64,000 bases of DNA from Aquirufa rosea. Lineage in GTDB: Bacteria; Bacteroidota; Bacteroidia; Cytophagales; Spirosomataceae. Positions within the stretch are counted from its first letter, which is position 1, and the number at the start of each line of letters is the position of its first letter. Below, piece after piece: positions 36,966 to 46,142 of the stretch. The notes beneath the pieces are model-generated. The model saw nothing but the letters and a program-made list of their open reading frames with translations, was not told the origin of the DNA and made no database searches. Location: contig NZ_SDHY01000003.1 of assembly GCF_004118285.1 (NCBI RefSeq), positions 1 to 64,000 of the forward strand, written 5' to 3'. Made by a program: the position numbers and the translations under genes.

Positions 36966-37772
36966 TTAGTCTATTTTCACTCGGATGGTGGATCCGTCAT
37001 TTCCTTGACTAACCAGTACGAAATAAACCCCCGAACCGGCTTTCTTTAGATCAATCTGACCCAAATAGCGACCTTGAAATTCTTTAACAATTTCATCAGC
37101 AATTTGTTTTCCATTTACGTCAAACACCCTAATATAAACTGTACCTTTCTCTGGCGCATTGAAACGAATATTAAGTTTTCCATTAAATGGGCTATTCGGA
37201 TTTGCAAATAAGCCTTTGATGTTTTTGGAGCCTTGGCCTCCCGCAAAATGCTGATCCAAAAATGGGAATCCATCCTCTTGAATTCTTCTCAATTCTTTCA
37301 TACCTGGGCCATTTTCATCCAAATCAAATTTGAAGTTTTTGCCATCTGGCATTTGTTCTACATGTATTTCCATGTCCTCTGGGCCATGTCTGAAAATTCG
37401 AATTTGCTTATCATCCATATCTCCTCTGAGCTTTCTCATTCGTTTTTCTATGCGTGCCATCTTATCCCTTTCCATAGTCGGGACAGATCCCATCGGGTTC
37501 ATTCTCAATCGGTCACCACCTCTTTTTCTGATGTCCATGGTGATGATTTTAGTTTTTCCCTCTGACTTACTTATCTCCTTGTTCAGCGAGTCATTTAATT
37601 GCTTAATCCCAGCTTCTGCTAAGTCAGGATTCGCAAAGGTTCTCTCAATGGTTTTCTGTTTCCCGTTTTCTTCCACTACAATTTTAATAGTGGACTCTGA
37701 TTTTTGCACTTCTTGTGCCATAGCGAGACTTCCCATAGTACCCAGTAGGGCAGATAAAACAATTGTTTTCAT
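36966..37772 (-). CDS. secreted protein with T9SS C-terminal sorting domain
   Basis: A 268-residue protein with a signal peptide (MKTIVLSALLGTMGSLAMAQ). The middle is highly charged (for example RKRMRKLRGDMDDK and repeated Met/Asp/Arg stretches) with no known fold. The last 80 residues form a type A T9SS sorting domain: NPNSPFNGKLNIRFNAPEKG, VYIRVFDVNGKQI, and GQIDLKKAGSGVYFVLV. Such proteins pass through the T9SS to the cell surface. The ATG at 37772 (MKTIVL) is preferred over an upstream start at 37817. It is divergent from the histidine kinase gene, with promoter elements on both sides of the shared region. Confidence 0.82.
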   Translation of the reverse strand: MKTIVLSALLGTMGSLAMAQEVQKSESTIKIVVEENGKQKTIERTFANPDLAEAGIKQLNDSLNKEISKSEGKTKIITMDIRKRGGDRLRMNPMGSVPTMERDKMARIEKRMRKLRGDMDDKQIRIFRHGPEDMEIHVEQMPDGKNFKFDLDENGPGMKELRRIQEDGFPFLDQHFAGGQGSKNIKGLFANPNSPFNGKLNIRFNAPEKGTVYIRVFDVNGKQIADEIVKEFQGRYLGQIDLKKAGSGVYFVLVSQGNDGSTIRVKID

Positions 37773-37795
37773 AATTTTGAAATTTTGTGACAGCA

Positions 37796-37803
37796 CAAAC
37801 TTA
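37796..37803 (-). promoter_or_regulatory. putative -7 promoter element for the T9SS-sorted protein
   Basis: TAAGTTTG, an exact TAnnTTTG match on the minus strand, 23 bases before the ATG at 37772. It supports the short start. A TTG is present 11 bases upstream, closer than usual. Confidence 0.5.
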
Positions 37804-37878
37804 GATAAAGCATTCAATAATTGATTGTTAAAGAATGTTAAGTAGTATTAAGGAAGGAAATTGGACGAATAATTCATG

Positions 37879-37886
37879 TAATTTTG
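37879..37886 (+). promoter_or_regulatory. putative -7 promoter element for the two-component genes
   Basis: TAATTTTG, exact match, 23 bases before the histidine kinase ATG. A TTG at 37861-37863 lies 15 bases upstream, a little close for a -33 element. Confidence 0.5.
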
Positions 37887-37909
37887 TCCCTACAATTGTT
37901 TGAAAAGAT

Positions 37910-39805
37910 ATGTCTCAAAAGAAAATTCGACTCATTATTGGCTTGATGACCTTAGCTCTGATAGGCTTAATATCTTTCCAATCCTATTGGTTAGGTTTTA
38001 TGTTAGAAACCAAAAAAGAGCAATTGGCAGCTGATATTCGGGATGGTATGGAGAAAGTGGTTAGGAAGCTCGAGAAGCAGGAGCTATACGTCCTATCTCA
38101 AAAACAAAGAGAATATGAAAATCAGCAAAAAGAAATAGCCGCTTTGGAGAAGAAATTGGCTACGAAGGATCTTCCTACTCCGCCTAAAACTCCTCAATTA
38201 AAAGATGTACCAACACCTCCTCATGATCCTTTAGAATTACTTACAGAGGATATAGCACATGAATTTAAGTTTAATCAATCAGAACTTCAAGCTCTTAAGA
38301 AATTTCAGCAAAATGAAATGCCAAATGATATTTTATATGTTAGGAAGTCATTCATGTTGCCCAACGGACAAATTGCCGAGGTCACAGAGGAGTACCAAAT
38401 CAATGCTGATTTAAAAGGCATCAACCGTAGATTAAGAGAAGAAAAGCAATTGAACGAGATGATGGGTGTAGTGAGGCCACGTGTTTTACAAGAGTTAAAT
38501 CGTTTAAAAGAAAGTAATCGTCTGAAGGCCAGAGAGGCCAAGCGTTTGAGTGAATTGAATCGTATACGCCCCAAGCTTTTGGCGCAATTACATAAGGAAG
38601 ATCAACAAAAAACGCAGAAAATTAATGACCTGACTATTAATGCTGAAAAGTTGAAAGAGGAGAAAGCAGAATTAAAAAAGGTACTGAAAAAGACAGAAAT
38701 GGCTAAGGAGGTTTTTGCAGATTTCCTTTTCAAAGAAAGACCCATTACACAGCGTGTTTCGACAAAACATATAGATAGTTTAATCAAGCAAGAATTAGCT
38801 GCCAAAGGTATATCCATGCCTTATGTTTTTGGTATTGGACCTAAAGAGTCTCAGGAAAATAAAAATTGGGTATATACCTCTGCAGGTCTTATGAAAACGC
38901 CCAGAGCCAGAGCTGCTTCTTTTTCTACTGCTTTATTTCCTAATGATTTAAGACCTAGTGGTCAATATTTGCAAATATATTTCCCTAGCCAAGAAGCTAT
39001 GGTTTGGAAGGCGATGAGTCTAAGTTTTTTAGGTTCAGCCTTACTTTTGTTAACTATGTTAGGTTGTTTTTACATTGCTGTTACTACAATTCTAAAACAA
39101 AAAAAATTGGCTGAGATAAAGAATGACTTTATCAACAACATGACGCATGAGTTTAAAACTCCAATTTCCACCATTTCTTTGGCAGCCCAATTGATTCAGG
39201 AGGAATCTAATGGCATTAATAATGAATCTATCAATCGTTATGTAGGTATTATCAAAGAAGAGAATATTAGATTAGGCAGGCAAGTGGAGCGAGTATTACA
39301 AACCGCTCAAATGGAAAAAGAAAACATCGTTCTGAAAAAGAAAGAGGTTAATATGCATACTTTAATCCAGCAAGTGGTCGAAATGAATGGGCCATTGATC
39401 CAGTCACAAGGTGGCAACTTACACGTACTATTAGATGCCGCTCAATGCATCATTGAAGTGGACGAAGTTCATATCTCTAATGTACTATTTAATTTATTGG
39501 ATAATGCTATCAAATACAGCAAAGAGAAGCCAGAAATTACCATTAGTACAAATTCCACTGGCAACTCCTTCAGCGTCCATATTTCTGATCAAGGTATTGG
39601 AATGGCGAAGGAAGTTTTAGCTTCTGTGTTTGAACCCTTTTATCGAGTGCCTACTGGTAATGTACATAATGTGAAAGGCTTTGGTCTAGGACTTAGCTAC
39701 GTTAAGAAGATTGTGGAGGCACATGGCGGCACGGTTAATGTGTCCAGTTTACTTCAAATTGGGAGTACTTTCGAAATCAATTTACCTTTCAACCCTACCG
39801 AATAG
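37910..39805 (+). CDS. sensor histidine kinase with long coiled-coil sensor region
   Basis: A 631-residue two-component kinase. Helix 1 is at about 8-32 and helix 2 at about 366-393. The 330-residue periplasmic part has Lys/Glu-rich heptads (about 35-85 and 165-265), a Pro-Thr segment (DLPTPPKTP), and no known sensor domain. The HisKA domain follows with the phospho-acceptor His-413 in MTHEFKTPIS, then HATPase_c with N box FNLLDNAIKYS, G1 DQGIGM, and GFGLGLSYVKKIVEAHGG. It shares an operon with the response regulator 12 bases later. The periplasmic part may sense envelope stress or a charged partner; this is inference. Confidence 0.9.
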   Translation: MSQKKIRLIIGLMTLALIGLISFQSYWLGFMLETKKEQLAADIRDGMEKVVRKLEKQELYVLSQKQREYENQQKEIAALEKKLATKDLPTPPKTPQLKDVPTPPHDPLELLTEDIAHEFKFNQSELQALKKFQQNEMPNDILYVRKSFMLPNGQIAEVTEEYQINADLKGINRRLREEKQLNEMMGVVRPRVLQELNRLKESNRLKAREAKRLSELNRIRPKLLAQLHKEDQQKTQKINDLTINAEKLKEEKAELKKVLKKTEMAKEVFADFLFKERPITQRVSTKHIDSLIKQELAAKGISMPYVFGIGPKESQENKNWVYTSAGLMKTPRARAASFSTALFPNDLRPSGQYLQIYFPSQEAMVWKAMSLSFLGSALLLLTMLGCFYIAVTTILKQKKLAEIKNDFINNMTHEFKTPISTISLAAQLIQEESNGINNESINRYVGIIKEENIRLGRQVERVLQTAQMEKENIVLKKKEVNMHTLIQQVVEMNGPLIQSQGGNLHVLLDAAQCIIEVDEVHISNVLFNLLDNAIKYSKEKPEITISTNSTGNSFSVHISDQGIGMAKEVLASVFEPFYRVPTGNVHNVKGFGLGLSYVKKIVEAHGGTVNVSSLLQIGSTFEINLPFNPTE

Positions 39806-39817
39806 TTTGATCTGATT

Positions 39818-40528
39818 ATGGAAAATACAAATCATCCATCCATCTTATTGGCTGAAGACGATCCTAACTTAGGACTATTACTTTCAGAATTTTTAAAGAA
39901 AAAGGGCTACCAAGTCCAGTGGGCTCAAAATGGAGATGAGGCTTTGGACTTATTTGTCAAGGAATCATTTGATTTATGCTTATTGGATGTCATGATGCCT
40001 AAGAAAGATGGTTTCTCTTTGGCCAAAGATATTCGGGCGACACACTTAGACGTGCCCATCATTTTTTTGACGGCCAAATCCATGGAAGAGGATACCTTAC
40101 AGGGCTTTAAAGTGGGAGCAGATGATTACTTGACGAAACCATTTTCCATGGATGTATTGGTGGCAAGAATCGAGGCTGTCTTGCGTAGAACCCATTCGGG
40201 TAAATCTGTTCCTAGCTTAGCCGAAGAGCTAAAATTGGGGGATTTTGTATATTATCCGAATAAAATGAAATTGATTTTGGGAGATAACGAACAAAAGTTT
40301 ACTCCCAAGGAAAATGATTTGATGAAACTGCTCTGTGAAAATTTAGGAAGGCCAGTAAGTCGGAGTTATGCCCTAAAACTCATTTGGGGAGATGATACTT
40401 ATTTCAATGCTAGAAGCATGGATGTCTATATGACTAAATTGCGAAAAATGTTAAAAGAAGACCCCCGCGTGCAGTTAATTAACCTGCACGGTGAGGGTTT
40501 TCGATTAAGTGTTGAAGGTCTTAGTTGA
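39818..40528 (+). CDS. OmpR-family response regulator
   Basis: A 236-residue regulator with an N-terminal receiver and C-terminal winged helix. The receiver has acidic pocket EDD (about 13-15), phosphorylated Asp-57 in CLLDVMMPKKDG, Thr-85 and Lys-107 (LTKPF). The C-terminal half has the trans_reg_C pattern FTPKENDLMKLLCENLGRPVSR and YMTKLRKMLKEDPRV. It is the partner of the histidine kinase immediately upstream. The stop overlaps the convergent serS by 8 bases. Confidence 0.94.
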   Translation: MENTNHPSILLAEDDPNLGLLLSEFLKKKGYQVQWAQNGDEALDLFVKESFDLCLLDVMMPKKDGFSLAKDIRATHLDVPIIFLTAKSMEEDTLQGFKVGADDYLTKPFSMDVLVARIEAVLRRTHSGKSVPSLAEELKLGDFVYYPNKMKLILGDNEQKFTPKENDLMKLLCENLGRPVSRSYALKLIWGDDTYFNARSMDVYMTKLRKMLKEDPRVQLINLHGEGFRLSVEGLS

Positions 40529-41792
40529 TGTACTCAAATCCACAATAAGGAACTAGCACATGCGGGATTTTAATTCCTTTAGGTCCTTGGTTGTTTTCTA
40601 GAATAGCTGCCACGATACGTGGTAGAGCCAAGGCAGAACCATTTAGCGTATGACAAAGTATGGATTTTCCATCGATCTTCGTTCTTAATTTTAAACGGTT
40701 CGCCTGGAAAGTTTCAAAATTTGAAACAGAACTTACTTCTAACCATCGTCCTTGGGCAGCTGACCAAACCTCCATATCATACGTTAAGGCAGAAGCAAAA
40801 CCCATGTCACCACCGCAAAGTCGCAATACGCGATATGGAAGTTCCAACTTTTGCAATAATCCTTGAACATGCAGAGACATCTCTTCCAAAGCTTGATATG
40901 ATGTTTCAGGTTTGTGAATTTGTACAATCTCAATTTTGTCAAATTGATGCAATCGATTTAATCCGCGTACATGTGCCCCCCAAGAACCTGCTTCACGACG
41001 GAAGCAAGGGGTATGACCTACGTTTTTGATCGGCAATTCTTTCTCGTTGACAATTACGTCTCGGTACAAATTGGTAATTGGAACTTCGGCTGTAGGAATT
41101 AAGTACAATCCTTCCTCCTTGGTTACATACATTTGTCCCTCTTTGTCTGGAAGTTGACCTGTACCAAAACCAGAATCTTCATTAATTAATATGGGTGGCT
41201 GAATTTCATAATAGCCTGCCTGAATGGCTTCGTCTAAAAAGAAGTTAATTAAGGCCCTTTGTAAACGAGCACCTTTCCCTTTATACACTGGAAAACCTGC
41301 TCCCGTTATTTTATTACCTAAATCAAAATCGATGATGTCGTATTTTTTGATTAAATCCCAGTGCGCCTGTGCATTTTCTCCTAAATCTGGGATTGTCCCC
41401 CAGCTTAAAACTACCTCATTATCCTCCGCTGTTTTGCCTTCAGGTACAGAACTGTGAGGAAGATTAGGCAAGGTTACCAATAGGTCATATACCTCCTGCT
41501 CGGCAATTTTGGCGGCCTCTCCTAATTCCTTGATACTTGCTTTTAAATTAGCTGTTTCAGCTTTTTTGGATTCAGCTAAATCCACTTGACCATTCTTCAT
41601 AAAAGCTCCAATCTCCTTAGCGGCAGCATTGGATTTCTCTAAAGCTTGTTCTGCTTGTTGTAATAAAGCTTTACGTTTGTCATCCAATGAAATCAGTTTT
41701 TCTACAGCTTTTTCTGCATCAAAAAAGCGTTTTTTCTTCAAACCTTGAATGGATTGTTCGGTATTGGCACGAATAAAAGCTAAGGTTAGCAT
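40521..41792 (-). CDS. serS: serine--tRNA ligase
   Basis: Class II aminoacyl-tRNA synthetase that charges tRNA-Ser, also for selenocysteine in organisms that use it. The 423 residues have the N-terminal coiled-coil arm (about 30-110) and the catalytic core with motif 2 REAGSWGAHVRGLNRLHQFDKIEI and motif 3 GSALALPRIVAAILENNQ. Length is normal. It is 10 bases after lysC on the same strand, in the ribH-lysC-serS run. Confidence 0.97.
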   Translation of the reverse strand: MLTLAFIRANTEQSIQGLKKKRFFDAEKAVEKLISLDDKRKALLQQAEQALEKSNAAAKEIGAFMKNGQVDLAESKKAETANLKASIKELGEAAKIAEQEVYDLLVTLPNLPHSSVPEGKTAEDNEVVLSWGTIPDLGENAQAHWDLIKKYDIIDFDLGNKITGAGFPVYKGKGARLQRALINFFLDEAIQAGYYEIQPPILINEDSGFGTGQLPDKEGQMYVTKEEGLYLIPTAEVPITNLYRDVIVNEKELPIKNVGHTPCFRREAGSWGAHVRGLNRLHQFDKIEIVQIHKPETSYQALEEMSLHVQGLLQKLELPYRVLRLCGGDMGFASALTYDMEVWSAAQGRWLEVSSVSNFETFQANRLKLRTKIDGKSILCHTLNGSALALPRIVAAILENNQGPKGIKIPHVLVPYCGFEYIN

Positions 41793-41802
41793 AAGATCAG
41801 TT

Positions 41803-43125
41803 TTAGAAGAATAAACCTTCGTTTAGGGCATTTAATGATTCATTTTTATGTTTCGCATCAACTAACAATGAAATATTGTGTTCAGATGCACCATAAGAAA
41901 TCATACGAATTGGAATGTTTTTCATGGCATTTAATACCTTGATGGCAATGCCTTCCTTGTCTGCCCAAAAATTACCCACTATACAGATAATGACTTGGTT
42001 CTTATCAGGATCTTCCAATTCGGCAAATTCACGTAACTCCGACATAATGGAATCTAAATGAGTAGTTTGGTCAATGGTAACCGAAACTGACACCTCTGAT
42101 GTAGTGATCATGTCAACAGGAGTCTTATATTTTTCGAAAACCTCAAATACTCTTTTCAAGAAACCGTAGGCATTCAACATGCGAGTTGAATGAATATAAA
42201 TGGCAGTAATATTGTCTTTGGCAGCAATTGCCTTAATTTCAACATCCGTAGATTTTTCTGAAATCAAGGTACCGTAGGCACTTGGCTCCATCGTATTTTT
42301 TAGTCGAACCGGCACTCCTTTTAACTTAGCAGGAGTAATGGTACTCGGATGCAAGATCTTTGCCCCAAAGTAGGCTAGCTCAGCTGCTTCTGCAAAAGAT
42401 AATTCACGGATAGGAAAGGTGTTCTTAACAATACGTGGGTCATTGTTATGCATTCCATCAATATCCGTCCAAATTTGAACTTCTTCTGCTGAAATGGCTC
42501 CACCAATCAAGGAAGCCGTATAATCTGAACCACCACGTTTTAAGTTATCGACTTCTGCCTGAGGATTTCGACAAATAAATCCTTGAGTGATATAAATTTG
42601 CTTGTTGGGTTCTTTGGCCAAAATAGCCTTTAATTTCTCTTCAATGACAGATAAAACGGGTTCATTGTCTTCGTCAATGACCATAAAGTCTAAGGCAGGT
42701 AACAACAAGGAGTTGACTCCTTCTTCTTGTAAATAGGCTTCAAATATCTGGGTAGATAAAAGTTCTCCCAAGGCAACCATTTCTTTTTCTTGCTTTGTTC
42801 CGAATCCTTGGGTAGCGATTAATGTATCAATAAATGCAAACTCTTGATCTACGATGGACTTACCTTTTGCTAAGCCTTCTGCTGTTTGGTATAATTCAGA
42901 CAAAAAGATATCATAATGCTCACGTAATGCTTTCGCTTTATCTTTTGCTTCAGCAATTTGGCCAGCCAATATAGATTCTGAGATTGATAATAAGGAATTG
43001 GTGCTTCCTGAAAGAGCGGATAAAACAACGATCTTGGCTTTTCCATCTTCGGTAATCAGTTGACGGATCGACTTCATTCTTTCTGGTTTTCCAACGGAGG
43101 TACCTCCAAATTTCCAAACTTGCAT
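41803..43125 (-). CDS. lysC: aspartate kinase
   Basis: Mono-functional aspartokinase that phosphorylates aspartate at the start of the lysine, methionine, threonine and Dap route. The 440-residue product has the amino-acid-kinase N-terminus VWKFGGTSVGKPERM and the substrate block KRGGSDYTASLIGGAI. The C-terminal 140 residues form two ACT domains (AYGFLKRVFEVFEKYKTPVDMITTSEVSVSVTI), the feedback site. There is no homoserine dehydrogenase fusion. It sits 19 bases after ribH and 10 before serS. Confidence 0.95.
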   Translation of the reverse strand: MQVWKFGGTSVGKPERMKSIRQLITEDGKAKIVVLSALSGSTNSLLSISESILAGQIAEAKDKAKALREHYDIFLSELYQTAEGLAKGKSIVDQEFAFIDTLIATQGFGTKQEKEMVALGELLSTQIFEAYLQEEGVNSLLLPALDFMVIDEDNEPVLSVIEEKLKAILAKEPNKQIYITQGFICRNPQAEVDNLKRGGSDYTASLIGGAISAEEVQIWTDIDGMHNNDPRIVKNTFPIRELSFAEAAELAYFGAKILHPSTITPAKLKGVPVRLKNTMEPSAYGTLISEKSTDVEIKAIAAKDNITAIYIHSTRMLNAYGFLKRVFEVFEKYKTPVDMITTSEVSVSVTIDQTTHLDSIMSELREFAELEDPDKNQVIICIVGNFWADKEGIAIKVLNAMKNIPIRMISYGASEHNISLLVDAKHKNESLNALNEGLFF

Positions 43126-43144
43126 ATGGGTTTAAATTATGGGT

Positions 43145-43621
43145 TTAAATAGCTAGCATTTTAATCGCAGTTATGGCCGCTTCATCGCCTTTGTTACCAT
43201 GTTTTCCTCCCGCACGGTCCATTGCCTGCTCTTGGGAATTGGGAGTAAGTACACCGAAGATGACAGGTTTATCATATTTTAGGCTAACATCGGTAATTCC
43301 TTTGGCAACGGCATCGCAGATAAAATCAAAATGACGAGTTTCTCCTTGAATCACACAACCTAAGCAAATAACCGCATCAATTTCAGGCTTTTGGGCTTGT
43401 TTTTGTGCACCTAAACTTAATTCAAAACTTCCTGGAACCTGTACCCGATGGATGTTTTCTTTTCGGGCACCATATATCAATAAGGTATTTATACAGCCTT
43501 GGTATAGCGCTTCGGTAACTTCTGTATTCCACTCAGATACCACCACTGCGAACTGCTTGTTCTGAATTTGCGGTAGGCAATCCGTTGAAAACTCACTTAA
43601 ATTTTTATGTTGAGATGACAT
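43145..43621 (-). CDS. ribH: 6,7-dimethyl-8-ribityllumazine synthase
   Basis: Riboflavin-pathway enzyme that condenses the pyrimidine intermediate with 3,4-dihydroxy-2-butanone 4-phosphate. The 158 residues have the substrate-binding VPGSFEL, then CLGCVIQGETRHFDFICDAV, and GVLTPNSQEQAMDRAGG, all family hallmarks. It has the usual size for a subunit of the icosahedral or pentameric enzyme. No FMN riboswitch was recognised in its short leader. It leads the ribH-lysC-serS run and follows a terminator. Confidence 0.95.
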   Translation of the reverse strand: MSSQHKNLSEFSTDCLPQIQNKQFAVVVSEWNTEVTEALYQGCINTLLIYGARKENIHRVQVPGSFELSLGAQKQAQKPEIDAVICLGCVIQGETRHFDFICDAVAKGITDVSLKYDKPVIFGVLTPNSQEQAMDRAGGKHGNKGDEAAITAIKMLAI

Positions 43622-43640
43622 CTTGTTTGGATTAAAACAA

Positions 43641-43672
43641 TAAGGGATAAAAGCTGATGCCCTTATCCCTTA
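43641..43672 (-). terminator. Rho-independent terminator after the YfgM-like gene
   Basis: Perfect 10-bp stem TAAGGGATAA (43641-43650)/TTATCCCTTA (43663-43672) with a 12-base loop. On the minus strand it is followed by TTGTTTT. It separates 43694-44371 from ribH. Confidence 0.75.
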
Positions 43673-43693
43673 CTGATATAACATGTTATCTAA

Positions 43694-44371
43694 TTATTCA
43701 GAGATAGAGCTTTCTAATTGAGCTTTGTACTTTTTAGCAGGAACCGACTCAGCAGATTCTGGGAATTTCTCTGTGATATCCGTGTAGGTTGCCAAAGCTT
43801 CTTTACCCTGTTTGTTAGCTTCATAGGCTGTAGCTAATTTTAATAAATAGGTAGGAGTAAAGAACTTGTTAGGCTTATAATCAGCCGCTTTTTTATAGTA
43901 ATCAATAGCCTCAGCATATGATTTTTTCTCTACATAGGCATCTCCAATCAAAGAATAAGCTCTAGCTTGAACCAATAAATCTGAGCTACTAAAATTCTTT
44001 AATTTTTCAATCGACTGATCAAATTTACCTTGCTTAAGCAAAGCAATACCTTGGTATAAATCGGCTAAGTTTTGTGTGTTTCCACCAAACTCATCTGAGA
44101 TTTTGTTGAATTCCTTGGTAGCTTTAGATAAAGAGTCAGCTTCGAAAGCATAAACTGCTTTAAATAATTTTTTCTCACCCTCCTCATCTTGGGTTTGTGT
44201 ATACCATTTATATCCCAATGTACCTACGACCACCGCTATAATGACAGCTCCTAATCCTAAAACTGTAGTTTTGTTACTTTCAAAAAAGCCAGTAACCTTG
44301 GTTAGTTCTTGCTGTAGCGCCTCTGGGCTTTCAATAATTTCAATTGATTCTTTAGTTTCTTTCTTTGCCAT
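43694..44371 (-). CDS. YfgM-like membrane TPR protein
   Basis: A 225-residue protein with a charged N-terminus, one membrane helix at about 36-56, and then TPR-like helices (for example YSLIGDAYVEKKSYAEAIDYYKKAADYKPNKFFTPTYLLKLATAYEANKQGKEALATYTDI). This matches the YfgM/TPR_21 architecture, where the protein assists periplasmic folding alongside PpiD and the Sec translocon in E. coli. The role here is inferred from that pattern. It has its own -7 promoter element, a leader with an 8-bp inverted repeat, and a terminator, so it is a single-gene unit. Confidence 0.82.
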   Translation of the reverse strand: MAKKETKESIEIIESPEALQQELTKVTGFFESNKTTVLGLGAVIIAVVVGTLGYKWYTQTQDEEGEKKLFKAVYAFEADSLSKATKEFNKISDEFGGNTQNLADLYQGIALLKQGKFDQSIEKLKNFSSSDLLVQARAYSLIGDAYVEKKSYAEAIDYYKKAADYKPNKFFTPTYLLKLATAYEANKQGKEALATYTDITEKFPESAESVPAKKYKAQLESSISE

Positions 44372-44389
44372 AATACATCCTTATTGTAA

Positions 44390-44429
44390 GAGTCTACTTG
44401 TATTTAACTAATTTTTATGGGGTAGACTC
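44390..44429 (-). promoter_or_regulatory. inverted repeat in the leader of the YfgM-like gene
   Basis: GAGTCTAC and its reverse complement occupy 44390-44397 and 44422-44429 with 24 bases between. On the minus strand they lie 13 bases after the -7 element and end 18 bases before the ATG. They could form an RNA hairpin or bind a protein. Confidence 0.35.
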
Positions 44430-44441
44430 ATCAAAGGTTTG

Positions 44442-44449
44442 CAAAATTA
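44442..44449 (-). promoter_or_regulatory. putative -7 promoter element for the YfgM-like gene
   Basis: TAATTTTG, exact TAnnTTTG match on the minus strand, 70 bases before the ATG. Confidence 0.5.
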
Positions 44450-44558
44450 TAAAATCTCTTTCATTTATATCAATATTAATAGAATCTTTTCGGTTTTATT
44501 TTCCTTAATCTTTAGTAAATTCGTCGGATTCTGCATTTCCCAAGTATAAATTTAATTC

Positions 44559-46142
44559 ATGGCATTTTCCCGTTTAGATCAATTTCAAAAAATTAAAGCA
44601 AATGAGGCAAAATATGACATTTGTATCATAGGAGGAGGGGCCACTGGAGCAGGTGTGGCATTGGATGCCGTGTTAAGAGGTTACAAGGTATTGTTGATTG
44701 AAAAAGGGGACTTCGCAGGTCAAACATCTTCTAAATCAACCAAGTTGGTCCACGGTGGGGTTCGATATTTGGAACAGGCAGTAAGAAATTTGGATTGGCA
44801 ACAGTTCAAAATGGTATACAAGGCCTTGCATGAAAGAAAAGTCATGCTTCAGAATGCGCCCTATTTAGCGCACCCTTTGGCCTTATTAACTCCTTGTTAT
44901 TCTTGGTGGGATCGTGTCTATTATGGGGTAGGTATGTGGCTTTACGACCGAATTTCTGGTGTGACGAATTTAAAGTCGAGCCAAGGATTAGGTAAAAAGC
45001 AGATGGAGCAGTTAGTTCCTAACTTGCAAGTGAAGTCTATGTCAGGGGGAATTTTGTACTATGATGGTCAACTTAATGATGCTCGTTATGCTTTAGCCAT
45101 TTTGCAATCTGCCGAGAAAGAGGGGGCTGCTATTTTAAACTACTGTGAGTTAAGTCATTTTACGCTTAGTCCTAAGAGTTTGAAAATCAAAAGAATACAT
45201 TTTAAGGATTTAGTTGCTGGTGAGGAATATGAGGTAGATTGCAAAGTTGTGATTAATGCCACGGGGCCTTTTACGGATCATATTAGGCAATTGGCCAATT
45301 TGAAATTGAAACCGCGCATGAAAGTGTCACGAGGAGCACATATCGTTTTGCCGAAGTCATTTTGGCCAGGCGAAACAGCCTTATTAATCCCTAAAACCGA
45401 TGATGGGCGTGTTGTATTTGTTATTCCATGGCGAGAATATATTCTGGTAGGTACTACGGATGAGCCAGATGAACTGACAGAAAATCCTCCTATTAAAGAG
45501 GAGGAGGAGGATTATTTGTTGGATTATTTCAATCGATTCGCTCTTCAAAAGGCTAGTAAATCAGACATTTGCTCAGGTTTCGTTGGGCAAAGACCCCTAT
45601 TACAAGTGGGCTTATCGGATGCTATGCAATCAGATACCAAGTCATTGGTGAGAGATCATGAGGTAGAAGTAGATCAAAGGAGTAAATTGGTGAGTATCAT
45701 GGGGGGGAAATGGACGACCTACCGAGTGATGGCAGAAGATACAATGGATGTGGTGGAGGAAGAGGTTTTACATCGTAAAAGGCAGCCTTGTCGGACAAAG
45801 GATTATGCTCTATTTGGGGCTGAGCCAGTAGATGAGTTGAAGTGGCAACAGCGAATTTTGGACTTACAGGTAGGCCAAGAAAGTGCCCGGCATTTAAGAG
45901 AAATTTACGGTTCACACGCCTGGGATGTTTTGGCATATTGTGAATCATCAACAGGAGGTCTTGACCTCATCCATAGTTCATTACCATATTTACAAGGAGA
46001 GTTGAATTATTTAAAAAACTTTGAAATGGTGGAGTGTTGGGAGGATATTTTATACCGTCGGTGGGGAATTAGTTTGCGAGATCAGGCTAAGGGACAATTG
46101 ATAAAGGATATAAAAAAAGAGGCTTTCGCCTCCTTTATTTAA
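44559..46142 (+). CDS. glpD: aerobic glycerol-3-phosphate dehydrogenase (FAD)
   Basis: Membrane-associated flavoprotein that oxidises sn-glycerol-3-phosphate to dihydroxyacetone phosphate and passes electrons to quinone. In 527 residues, the FAD-binding start is DICIIGGGATGAGVALDAVLRGYKVLLIEKGD, followed by the family block SSKSTKLVHGGVRYLEQAV, and GGKWTTYRVMAEDTMD late in the chain. It completes the glpF-glpK pathway found about 10 kb away. It stands alone; its stop overlaps the convergent DUF2795 gene by 4 bases. Confidence 0.95.
   Translation: MAFSRLDQFQKIKANEAKYDICIIGGGATGAGVALDAVLRGYKVLLIEKGDFAGQTSSKSTKLVHGGVRYLEQAVRNLDWQQFKMVYKALHERKVMLQNAPYLAHPLALLTPCYSWWDRVYYGVGMWLYDRISGVTNLKSSQGLGKKQMEQLVPNLQVKSMSGGILYYDGQLNDARYALAILQSAEKEGAAILNYCELSHFTLSPKSLKIKRIHFKDLVAGEEYEVDCKVVINATGPFTDHIRQLANLKLKPRMKVSRGAHIVLPKSFWPGETALLIPKTDDGRVVFVIPWREYILVGTTDEPDELTENPPIKEEEEDYLLDYFNRFALQKASKSDICSGFVGQRPLLQVGLSDAMQSDTKSLVRDHEVEVDQRSKLVSIMGGKWTTYRVMAEDTMDVVEEEVLHRKRQPCRTKDYALFGAEPVDELKWQQRILDLQVGQESARHLREIYGSHAWDVLAYCESSTGGLDLIHSSLPYLQGELNYLKNFEMVECWEDILYRRWGISLRDQAKGQLIKDIKKEAFASFI

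Noticed and set aside
37330-37824. 164-codon plus-strand frame across the T9SS-sorted protein gene
   Set aside because: It is the antisense of a gene with a signal peptide and sorting domain, with no motif of its own.
43622-43693. Possible FMN riboswitch before ribH
   Set aside because: Only 72 bases remain, most of them the upstream gene's terminator.
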